A DNA stretch of 7,681 nucleotides from Cellvibrionales bacterium UBA7375 (GTDB lineage Bacteria > Pseudomonadota > Gammaproteobacteria > Pseudomonadales > Porticoccaceae), in assembly GCA_002469845.1 (NCBI GenBank), contig DKNZ01000063.1, forward strand, positions 2,095 to 9,775, given 5' to 3'. Both the position numbers and the translations under genes were made by a program. The notes under the pieces were generated by a model that worked only from the letters and a program-made list of their open reading frames with translations, was not told the origin of the DNA and ran no database searches. Positions 1-6,341 of the stretch are shown here, piece after piece; positions within the stretch are counted from its first letter, which is position 1, and each line of letters opens with the position of its first letter.

Positions 1-1841
1 TTTCTCAAAATTCTTCTCATTATTTTTCCAGAGCGGGTTTTTGGTAATCCCGGTGCCCAGCGAATTGTGTCCGGTTTTGCAATGGGTCCAATCTCAGCAG
101 CACAAAGTGCAATTAGTTGTTTTTTGAGATCTTCATCTGGGTTAACGCCTTTCATGAGGGTAACAAAACAAAAGATACCCTGCCCTTTTATATCATGTGG
201 AGATCCCACTACAGCTGCTTCGGCCACCGCATCATGAAGCACTAGTGCACTTTCGACCTCAGCCGTCCCTAAGCGGTGACCGGACACGTTAAGAACGTCG
301 TCAACTCGCCCTGTAATCCAGTAATAACCATCTTCATCTCGTCGCGCACCATCGCCGGTAAAATAGTATCCCGGGTAAGCACTAAAATAAGTATCTACAC
401 AGCGCTGATGATCGTTAAATACTGTTCTAATTTGACTTGGCCATGATTTTTTTATCATTAGCAACCCTTCACCAGCACCATCAACTTCTTTTCCTTCAGG
501 GTCAAGTATTGCTGGCTCTATGCCAAAAAAAGGTAATGTAGCTGACCCGGGCTTAAGCGCCATTGCACCGGGGAGTGGCGTCAACATATGAGCCCCTGTT
601 TCAGTTTGCCACCATGTGTCCACTATGGGGCAACGGGATTCACCTACAACGCGATAGTACCAATCCCATGCCTCAGGATTAATTGGCTCACCTACCGTTC
701 CTAAAAGTTTTAATGAACTTCTCGATGTTTTACTAACAAAATCATCACCAGATCCCATTAGTGCTCGAATTGCTGTGGGAGCTGTATAAAATTGATTGAC
801 TTTGTGCTTGTCTATAACCTGCCAAAACCTTGATGCATCTGGATACGTTGGAATACCCTCAAACATTAGGGTAGTTCCGCCATTGCAGAGCGGTCCGTAT
901 ATGATATAACTATGACCGGTAATCCAACCGACATCAGCTGTGCACCAGTATATATCCCCCGACTTATAGTCAAAAGTATATTTGTGGGTCATTGCTGACA
1001 TTAAGAGGTAACCCGCCGTTGTGTGGACTACTCCCTTTGGCTTTCCCGTAGAACCTGATGTGTAAAGTATAAACAGCGGATCTTCAGAATCCATAATCTC
1101 AGGTTCACAATTAGCGGGAACAGAATCAATGGCTTGCTGATAGTTCACATCTCGACTTTCGTGCCAATCAATTGCTGATGAAGTACGCTCAACAACAATA
1201 CAGCTGTGTACATTGGGACAATTTTTTAGTGCTTTATCAGTATTGGCTTTAAGGGGTATTTTTTTACCGCCTCGAACGCCTTCATCAGCAGTAATAATAA
1301 GCCTACAATCAGAATCAAGAATCCTATCTTTTAATGCCTCGGGGGAAAATCCTCCAAAAACTACGGAATGAACAGCACCAATTCTTGCACAGGCTAACAT
1401 GGCATAGGCCGCCTCTGGGATCATTGGCATATATATGCAAACACGATCACCTTTTTTTATGCCGCGCTGACGAAGAACATTACCTAACTTTGAAACCTGC
1501 TCATGTAGTTCCTTGTATGTAACCTTTTCGTCATTATCTGGCTCATCACCTTCCCATATAATTGCCGTTTGATTTGCACTTTTTTCAAGATGACGATCGA
1601 TACAATTAACTGCAATATTTAATTTACCACCAATAAACCATGATGCTTTTGCAGTTTGAAAATCAGATACACTAAGGGTATCCCAAGCCTTTTCCCAGCT
1701 TAGAAATAAATCGGATTGTTCTGTCCAAAATATATCAGGCTCTTCTAAGGATTGGCGGTACATATCCTTATATTTGTCCGCATCTATCCAACAATCTGCT
1801 GACCAATTTTCTGCCACCGAATAAATTAATTTGTCAGACAT
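1..1841 (-). CDS. acs: Acetyl-CoA synthetase (AMP-forming), 3' end cut by window edge
   Basis: Activates acetate to acetyl-CoA through an acetyl-AMP intermediate, in the cytoplasm. One unbroken frame of 613 codons runs from ATG at 1841 to the left edge with no stop. The family is about 650 residues, so roughly 35-40 residues are missing. Visible motifs in order: an N-terminal segment with WFIGGKLN; the AMP-binding P-loop YTSGSTGKPKG at residues 260-270; DTWWQTETG with W410/W411, the second being the tryptophan that limits the pocket to acetate; the hinge and C-domain motif GRVDDVLNVSGHRLGT from residue 511; and PKTRSGKIMRR, whose K606 matches the lysine that is reversibly acetylated in Salmonella Acs. 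A GGAG ribosome site (1847-1850) lies 5 bases before the ATG and fixes the start. It lies downstream of hexR on the same strand, 189 bases away, with no convincing promoter seen. The identification as acetyl-CoA synthetase rather than propionyl-CoA synthetase rests on the WW motif and overall similarity. Confidence 0.97.
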   Translation of the reverse strand, partial: MSDKLIYSVAENWSADCWIDADKYKDMYRQSLEEPDIFWTEQSDLFLSWEKAWDTLSVSDFQTAKASWFIGGKLNIAVNCIDRHLEKSANQTAIIWEGDEPDNDEKVTYKELHEQVSKLGNVLRQRGIKKGDRVCIYMPMIPEAAYAMLACARIGAVHSVVFGGFSPEALKDRILDSDCRLIITADEGVRGGKKIPLKANTDKALKNCPNVHSCIVVERTSSAIDWHESRDVNYQQAIDSVPANCEPEIMDSEDPLFILYTSGSTGKPKGVVHTTAGYLLMSAMTHKYTFDYKSGDIYWCTADVGWITGHSYIIYGPLCNGGTTLMFEGIPTYPDASRFWQVIDKHKVNQFYTAPTAIRALMGSGDDFVSKTSRSSLKLLGTVGEPINPEAWDWYYRVVGESRCPIVDTWWQTETGAHMLTPLPGAMALKPGSATLPFFGIEPAILDPEGKEVDGAGEGLLMIKKSWPSQIRTVFNDHQRCVDTYFSAYPGYYFTGDGARRDEDGYYWITGRVDDVLNVSGHRLGTAEVESALVLHDAVAEAAVVGSPHDIKGQGIFCFVTLMKGVNPDEDLKKQLIALCAAEIGPIAKPDTIRWAPGLPKTRSGKIMRRILR

Positions 1842-2030
1842 CAAAACTCCGCTATGCGAAAGAATACTATTCCGTTGAGTTTATTAATTTTAACCTCATA
1901 CCTCAACCAAATCATTGATTTTTAACAAAAACTAAACGGTATTGAATCAACTCATTAACTCGAAAAGCCGTTAGCATAAAAATTAAACAGAGTTAAAGCT
2001 ATTTATGGTTGCTCGAAAACGATCAATAAT

Positions 2031-2849
2031 TTAGTTTTTATACAGTGCTACTCCCGTAGCCAATACATCTAAAATCACTAAATGCACTATTCTTGAAGAA
2101 ATAGGAACATGGTTTTTTGAAAATTTTAGCGTGTCGATATACAAACTGAGGGTACTAATATCTCCAAGAAGACTTTTTGATGGTGTCAGAGAAATAACGA
2201 TTGAGCCATTCTTTTTTGCAGTTTGGGCGATTTCAAGCAGCTCTCTATTGCTATCGGTTTCAGAAATAATAAAAAACACATCATTTTTTTGTCCTTTAGC
2301 TACAAGCATCTGCTGAATTAAAATGTCATCATGACTTGAAACAGGAAGATTTAATCCTAAGAATTTATTGGCAGAATCCCTTGCCACTAGAGCTGAAGCG
2401 CCATGGGCAAAGAAATATATTCCACTGGCCTGAACTAAACTTTCAATAATCTGATTGATGTGTTGATGACAAATGTTTTCTCGGACTTTAGCCAGACGAC
2501 TAATAGCTGTATCAAATATTTTTGGAGTAAAACTGGCAACCTCATCTGAGGGATCTATTTTGGGATTAACATAGCATATTCCGCTGGCTAGTGATCTAGC
2601 TAATCTAAGCTTTAAATCAGGAAATCCCTTTGCATTAAAGCGTTTGCAAAACCGATTGACACTAGGCTCACTTACCGATGACTTTCTAGCCAAACTGGCG
2701 ATACTTGATTCTGTTGCGGATTTTGGATCCGCTAGAATAGCTCTAGCGACCTTAGTCTGTGTTTTATTGAGCTTAGGCAGCTCTTTTGAAATCGCTTCAA
2801 TAAGATTTAGGTTGCCGAATTCTACTGATATTTGTGGTTCACGATTCAT
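2031..2849 (-). CDS. hexR: HexR-like transcriptional regulator (RpiR family, HTH plus SIS domain), divergent
   Basis: DNA-binding regulator of central sugar metabolism. Known HexR proteins repress glycolytic and Entner-Doudoroff genes and are released by 2-keto-3-deoxy-6-phosphogluconate. The 272 residues show an N-terminal RpiR-type helix-turn-helix (about 16-92) with the HexR hallmark SVSEPSVNRFCKRF at 58-71 and GFPDLKLRLARSLASG at 75-90, then a SIS sugar-phosphate domain (about 130-265) ending in VILDVLATG. The start has AAGGA 5 bases upstream (2855-2859) and gives about 14 extra N-terminal residues relative to E. coli HexR as I recall it. Two oddities are seen. The SIS phosphate-binding loops read FFAHGAS (146-152) and SETDSN (196-201) instead of the usual GLGSS-like and SxTGRT-like sequences. 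The protein also stops shortly after VLATG, lacking about 20-30 C-terminal residues of typical HexR. It is divergent from gap, whose promoter carries a HexR-like palindrome. Family placement is firm; effector response is uncertain. Confidence 0.88.
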   Translation of the reverse strand: MNREPQISVEFGNLNLIEAISKELPKLNKTQTKVARAILADPKSATESSIASLARKSSVSEPSVNRFCKRFNAKGFPDLKLRLARSLASGICYVNPKIDPSDEVASFTPKIFDTAISRLAKVRENICHQHINQIIESLVQASGIYFFAHGASALVARDSANKFLGLNLPVSSHDDILIQQMLVAKGQKNDVFFIISETDSNRELLEIAQTAKKNGSIVISLTPSKSLLGDISTLSLYIDTLKFSKNHVPISSRIVHLVILDVLATGVALYKN

Positions 2850-2880
2850 CTCAATCCTTAAGTTTTACGTGTAACTTTAA

Positions 2881-2905
2881 TCGCAGATAATCGATTTTTC
2901 TGCGA
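2881..2905. repeat. Nested inverted repeat in the hexR leader
   Basis: Perfect 7-base arms TCGCAGA (2881-2887) and TCTGCGA (2899-2905) flank an 11-base spacer that itself contains the 8-base palindrome AATCGATT (2889-2896). It lies about 31 bases upstream of the hexR start codon. It could be an operator for a second regulator or a hairpin in the hexR 5' leader. No long T-run follows on either strand, so it is not a convincing terminator. It does not resemble the HexR-type TGTA...TACA site. Confidence 0.5.
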
Positions 2906-3038
2906 ATTTTAACGCCCTCAGCTAGCTTCCATAGCAACTAAATTTTAGGGTTTTTGACCTCAATATTGTAAACATAGTCAATTAAACCTAATTAACGGAC
3001 GTCTTTTTGTAATTATAAGCAAAAAAAACCGTTATCAA

Positions 3039-3067
3039 TTGATTAAAATGCTGTTAAAAATTATAAT
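3039..3067 (+). promoter_or_regulatory. Predicted sigma70-type promoter of gap-pykA
   Basis: A -35 box TTGATT (3039-3044; four of six consensus bases) and a perfect -10 box TATAAT (3062-3067) are separated by exactly 17 bases. AT-rich sequence with an eight-A run (3021-3028) lies just upstream and could act as an UP element. The expected start site, about 7 bases past the -10, falls near 3074, inside the HexR-like palindrome. This implies a short leader of about 30 bases before the gap ATG. Confidence 0.65.
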
Positions 3068-3088
3068 TTTTGTAATTTTACTACAAAA
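3068..3088. promoter_or_regulatory. Putative HexR operator over the gap transcription start
   Basis: Core TGTAATTTTACTACA (3071-3085) is a near-perfect palindrome centred on 3078. Adding three T and three A bases on the flanks gives 21 bases with only two mismatched pairs. The core fits the TGTAAT...ATTACA type of palindrome known for HexR in Gammaproteobacteria, and a hexR-like gene is divergently transcribed next door. It lies immediately after the -10 box and covers the predicted start site, which suits repression by blocking initiation. Binding itself is inferred. Confidence 0.72.
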
Positions 3089-3103
3089 CAAGGTTTCCCT
3101 CTT

Positions 3104-4111
3104 ATGTTCAAAATAGCCATTAATGGTTTTGGCCGTATTGGTCGCAATATTGTCAGAGCTTATTATGAACGCCCTGAACTTCACGACAAACTTCAAATTG
3201 TTGCAGTTAATGATTTGGGTGATGTGGATATCAGTGCACACCTTTTGCAGTTTGATACTGTTCATGGTCGCTTTAACCAACAGGTTGAAGTGGGCGATAA
3301 CAAAATGACTGTCAATGGTGATGAAATTAAATGGTTCTGTGAAAGAGACCCTGCCAACCTTCCTTGGGGTGACTTAGGGGTTGATGTGGTATTTGAATGC
3401 ACAGGTGTATTCACTAAAAGGGATAAAGCGGCACTTCATATTGCCGGTGGCGCCAAGAAAGTTATAATTTCTGCACCTGGTTCTGGTGTGGATGCTACTG
3501 TGGTTCATGGCATTAATCATGATCAACTAACTTCTTCCCATGAAATTATTTCTAATGCTTCATGCACTACGAACTGTTTGGCACCATTGGTGGCTCCTCT
3601 TCAGGAGGCTATGGGTATCGAGTCAGGCTATATGACGACTGTTCATGCCTACACTAATGACCAACAGTTAAGTGATGTTTATCACTCTGACGTATACCGC
3701 GCTCGGTCTGCTACTCAATCTATGATTCCTACCAAAACAGGGGCTGCGGTTGCGATTGCTGATGTAATACCGGAGCTTGCAGGAAAACTTGATGGTATGG
3801 CGGTTCGTGTGCCAACCATTAATGTTTCTCTTGTTGATTTGGTGTTTAATGCTGGTCGTGAAACAACGGTTAAAGAAGTTAATCAAGTGCTTAAAACAGC
3901 CGCTGAAGGCGAACTGGGTAGTGTATTAAGCTACTGTGACCAACCTTTAGTTTCTGCAGATTTTAATCATATTGCCTACTCTAGTAACTTTGATTCTTTG
4001 CAAACTCGCGTGAACGGATCTATGGTTAAGGTGATGGCTTGGTATGATAACGAATGGGGTTTCTCAAATCGCATGCTAGATAACAGCCTTGTACTCTTAA
4101 CCGCGGACTAA
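3104..4111 (+). CDS. gap: Glyceraldehyde-3-phosphate dehydrogenase (type I)
   Basis: Cytoplasmic enzyme that oxidises glyceraldehyde-3-phosphate to 1,3-bisphosphoglycerate with NAD. It works in lower glycolysis and in reverse for gluconeogenesis. The 335 residues are full family length. Seen in order: the Rossmann motif INGFGRIGR (6-14); VAVNDLGD (33-40) with D37 placed to hold the adenosine ribose and so favouring NAD; the active site SNASCTTNC with catalytic C154; HAYTNDQ with H181; YRARSATQSMIPTKTGAA (from 198); and WYDNEWGFSNRM near the end. The TNDQ...VYHSD...YRAR style is that of the pseudomonad Gap rather than enterobacterial GapA or Epd (erythrose-4-phosphate dehydrogenase). The start ATG has AAGG about 10 bases upstream (3090-3093), slightly far. 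It is divergent from hexR and followed 7 bases later by pykA, so both are probably controlled by the promoter and operator at 3039-3088. Confidence 0.97.
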   Translation: MFKIAINGFGRIGRNIVRAYYERPELHDKLQIVAVNDLGDVDISAHLLQFDTVHGRFNQQVEVGDNKMTVNGDEIKWFCERDPANLPWGDLGVDVVFECTGVFTKRDKAALHIAGGAKKVIISAPGSGVDATVVHGINHDQLTSSHEIISNASCTTNCLAPLVAPLQEAMGIESGYMTTVHAYTNDQQLSDVYHSDVYRARSATQSMIPTKTGAAVAIADVIPELAGKLDGMAVRVPTINVSLVDLVFNAGRETTVKEVNQVLKTAAEGELGSVLSYCDQPLVSADFNHIAYSSNFDSLQTRVNGSMVKVMAWYDNEWGFSNRMLDNSLVLLTAD

Positions 4112-4121
4112 TTTTTTTATG
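4105..4121 (+). promoter_or_regulatory. gap/pykA junction: seven-T spacer, no Shine-Dalgarno
   Basis: The gap stop (4109-4111) is followed by seven T residues (4112-4118) and then the pykA ATG (4119-4121). The only purine-rich stretch is a weak GGA at 4105-4107 inside the gap end, 11 bases from the ATG. pykA translation therefore probably depends on ribosomes finishing gap, or on an A/U-rich initiation region. The pykA start is supported by protein similarity, since RRTKILATLGPGS is the normal beginning of the family. Confidence 0.5.
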
Positions 4122-5564
4122 CCAAGAAGAACCAAAATCCTTGCAACATTGGGGCCAGGAAGTAGTGACGAAAGCAACCTGACCAAACTAATTCAGGCGG
4201 GAGTCAACGTTTTCCGCCTTAACTTTTCCCACGGCAGTGCCGAGGAACACACTGAGCGCGCCGTTACTATTCGAAAAATTGCCAAGTCACTGCAGATTCC
4301 TGTGGGTATACTTTGCGATATGCAGGGGCCGAAAATACGCATAGGTGGTTTTGCTAATGATGCAAAAATTGATCTTGCTGTAGATGATATTTTTAGCCTC
4401 GATAGCAATATGGATAAAGAAGCTGGAAATCAAGATTCTGTTTATATTGAACAGGAACTCCTCGAAGATATGGATGCTGGGGATAAGCTATTGCTCGATG
4501 ACGGTCGACTCACATTTGATATTTTAGAAAAATCATCGACTGTTGCTCGCTGCAAAGTGGTTCAGGGTGGTGTACTTTCTAGCAAAAAAGGGGTTAATAA
4601 ATTTGGTGGTGGCCTTTCTGCTGATGCATTAACACCTAAAGATAAGGCAGACATTAAAACCGCTGCAGCGCTTAAAACCGATTACCTCGCCATTTCATTT
4701 GTTCGTGCAGCTGCGGATGTTGAGTTAACTAGACAGCTTCTTAAAGATGCAGGTAGTAGCGCTCATATTATTGCTAAGGTTGAGCGAGCCGAGGCTATTA
4801 CTGAGGAATTTTTACCGGGTATTATCGAGGCCTCTGATGGCGTTATGGTTGCTCGAGGTGACTTGGGTGTTGAAATTGGTGATGCAAACTTGGTTGCTGT
4901 TCAAAAGCAACTGATTGAAGCGGCCATGTCTGCTAATAAGGTGGTCATTACTGCGACTCAGATGATGGAGTCTATGATTACCGCCCCTACTCCAACACGA
5001 GCAGAAGTTTTTGATGTGGCAAATGCCGTATTAGATGGAACCGATGCTGTTATGCTTTCAGCGGAGACAGCAGTAGGTAGTTATCCTGTTGAAACAGTTA
5101 CCGCTATGGCTAGAGTGATTGAAGGCGCTGAAAAGCACCCTTTAACTCAGCGATCAAAACATAGAATCGATGAAACTTTTGAGCGCATAGATGAATCCTT
5201 AGCCTTGTCTGCTATGTATGCAGCTAATCATCTAAAAGGCGTTAAAGCTGTAATCTGTATGACTGAAACTGGCTTTACGCCATTATTAATGTCTAGAATT
5301 ACCTCTTCGTTACCTATTTATGCTTTTGCTGAAAAGGCGGGTACCTGTGAAATTACTGCCCTTTATAAAGGCGTAGTACCGGTTCCTTTCGAAACATCCT
5401 CTTTGAAGCCATCTGATATTAACCACTTGGCGGTTGAAAAGCTTCGCGAATATAATGCAGTGTGTGATGGTGATCTTGTGCTTATCACCAAAGGTGACTT
5501 TGTGAATGTTCAGGGTGGCACTAACACCTTAAAAATCGTTCGCGTAGGCGATATTATTCGCTAG
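4119..5564 (+). CDS. pykA: Pyruvate kinase, PykA (type II) class
   Basis: Transfers phosphate from phosphoenolpyruvate to ADP, giving pyruvate and ATP, the last step after the Entner-Doudoroff/glycolytic triose branch. Its 481 residues match the usual PykA length. Visible: the N-terminal KILATLGPGS; RLNFSHG (33-39) with the R33, N35 and S37 active-site positions; CDMQGPKIR (66-74); a B domain of about 72-168 with KKGVNKFGGGLSADALTPKD, characteristic of the PykA rather than PykF branch; the catalytic lysine K220 in IIAKVER; the metal ligand region VMVARGDLGVEI (242-253); ATQMMESM (279-286); TRAEVFDVANAVLDGTDAVM (293-312); and a C-terminal allosteric domain (about 345-481). It follows gap by 7 bases with no clear ribosome site and ends just before a hairpin terminator, so gap-pykA looks like a complete operon. 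PykA enzymes are known to respond to AMP and sugar phosphates; that is not visible here. Confidence 0.97.
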   Translation: MPRRTKILATLGPGSSDESNLTKLIQAGVNVFRLNFSHGSAEEHTERAVTIRKIAKSLQIPVGILCDMQGPKIRIGGFANDAKIDLAVDDIFSLDSNMDKEAGNQDSVYIEQELLEDMDAGDKLLLDDGRLTFDILEKSSTVARCKVVQGGVLSSKKGVNKFGGGLSADALTPKDKADIKTAAALKTDYLAISFVRAAADVELTRQLLKDAGSSAHIIAKVERAEAITEEFLPGIIEASDGVMVARGDLGVEIGDANLVAVQKQLIEAAMSANKVVITATQMMESMITAPTPTRAEVFDVANAVLDGTDAVMLSAETAVGSYPVETVTAMARVIEGAEKHPLTQRSKHRIDETFERIDESLALSAMYAANHLKGVKAVICMTETGFTPLLMSRITSSLPIYAFAEKAGTCEITALYKGVVPVPFETSSLKPSDINHLAVEKLREYNAVCDGDLVLITKGDFVNVQGGTNTLKIVRVGDIIR

Positions 5565-5569
5565 CAAAA

Positions 5570-5604
5570 AAAATGCCCTCAGCAATTCTTGCAGAGGGCA
5601 TTTT
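5570..5604. terminator. Bidirectional rho-independent terminator between pykA and pgl
   Basis: Arms ATGCCCTC (5573-5580) and GAGGGCAT (5594-5601) pair perfectly and extend by three A-T pairs on the outside. After one A-A mismatch the stem continues with GCAA/TTGC around a TTC loop (5586-5588). For pgl transcription (minus strand) the hairpin is followed by eight U residues from the A-run at 5566-5573. For pykA it is followed by a weaker TTTTATCTTT. It separates the two convergent operons. Confidence 0.92.
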
Positions 5605-5627
5605 ATCTTTCTTAAATACAACGTTTT

Positions 5628-6317
5628 TTAACTTGCCCAATACACTGTCACTGGAAGCTGTGATTGTTGCAGCACTGACCTAATTGGAAGCTCTTTTACG
5701 TCATTTCCCGCTAGGGCTTGATCAAGTACCTTTTGTTTGTTTTCGCCGCTTATATGAATAATAAGACGTTCTGTGTTCAATAAACGTGGCAAGGTCATGC
5801 TTATACGCTCATGAGGGGCTGCTGTCGGAGTAACCGCAATACAACTGCGACCAGAGTTAAGATCAAGTCCTGCTGCAAGCGCGGTTGCTCCAGGGAATAG
5901 TGAGGCTGTATGACCATCGTCTCCCATGCCTAGAATAACTACAGTGAACTGACCTTGTTTTGATAGTTCAGCCTCAAGTTCAGGCTCACCATCAACAGCT
6001 GTGTCTGCCGCATTTTTAAGGGATAAAAACTGTGCACAATGAGCTTCATTAATTAATAGGTTTTCTCGAACTAATTTTTCGTTGCTATCCTGATGATCGT
6101 TATCAACCCAACGCTCATCTGCTAAGGTTACTGTCACTTTGTCCCATTCCAATATTTGCTGTGATAGCTGGTGAAAGAAACCCATGGGGGTTCTGCCACC
6201 TGACAAAATAAGCGATGCTTTACCATGCTTTTCAATTGCATTACTTAAGCGCTCACTAACCTCAGCTGATAAAGTATTATCAAGGGCCGATGTGTTTTCG
6301 AATTTTTTTAATTCCAT
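5628..6317 (-). CDS. pgl: 6-Phosphogluconolactonase (SOL/DevB family)
   Basis: Hydrolyses 6-phosphogluconolactone, the product of Zwf, to 6-phosphogluconate in the cytoplasm. The 229 residues are normal family length. Motifs seen: LSGGRTP (38-44), the family's GGxTP phosphate-binding loop; LADERWV (65-71) followed by DSN; ILGMGDDGHTASLFPG (128-143), the hallmark GxGxDGHTASLFP; and PHERISMTLPRLL (168-180). GGGAG (6324-6328) sits 6 bases before the ATG and supports the start. The gene follows zwf by 24 bases on the same strand, the classic zwf-pgl pair, and is the last gene before the terminator at 5570-5604. edd or eda therefore do not follow it in this transcript. No unusual residues noted. 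Confidence 0.96.
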   Translation of the reverse strand: MELKKFENTSALDNTLSAEVSERLSNAIEKHGKASLILSGGRTPMGFFHQLSQQILEWDKVTVTLADERWVDNDHQDSNEKLVRENLLINEAHCAQFLSLKNAADTAVDGEPELEAELSKQGQFTVVILGMGDDGHTASLFPGATALAAGLDLNSGRSCIAVTPTAAPHERISMTLPRLLNTERLIIHISGENKQKVLDQALAGNDVKELPIRSVLQQSQLPVTVYWAS

Positions 6318-6341
6318 ATTTTACTCCCGCTTAGTAAGGCT

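Noticed and set aside
1334..1522. Short open frame on the plus strand inside acs
   Set aside because: It lies wholly within the well-conserved acs coding sequence on the other strand, and its translation resembles nothing I recognise. It is a shadow frame.
1874..1907. Inverted repeat GTTGAG...CTCAAC in the spacer upstream of acs
   Set aside because: The arms are only 6 bases with a 22-base loop and no T-run follows. It is not convincing as a terminator for hexR or as an operator.
1909..1921. Palindrome AAATCA-T-TGATTT upstream of acs
   Set aside because: It is short and AT-rich, has no hairpin loop, and matches no operator I can name. Chance is likely at this composition.
1959..2019. Direct repeat CTCGAAAA at 1959-1966 and 2012-2019 between acs and hexR
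   Set aside because: An 8-base match in AT-rich DNA with no spacing logic or associated promoter elements.
2942..2972. Possible hexR promoter on the minus strand (TTTACA, 19 bases, TAAAAT)
   Set aside because: The spacer is longer than normal and several equally weak alternatives exist nearby, so no hexR promoter can be chosen.
3035..3280. Open frame on the minus strand overlapping the gap promoter and the start of gap
   Set aside because: It would cross the gap promoter and the conserved GAPDH N-terminus. Its composition is low-complexity AT-rich and no ribosome site supports it.
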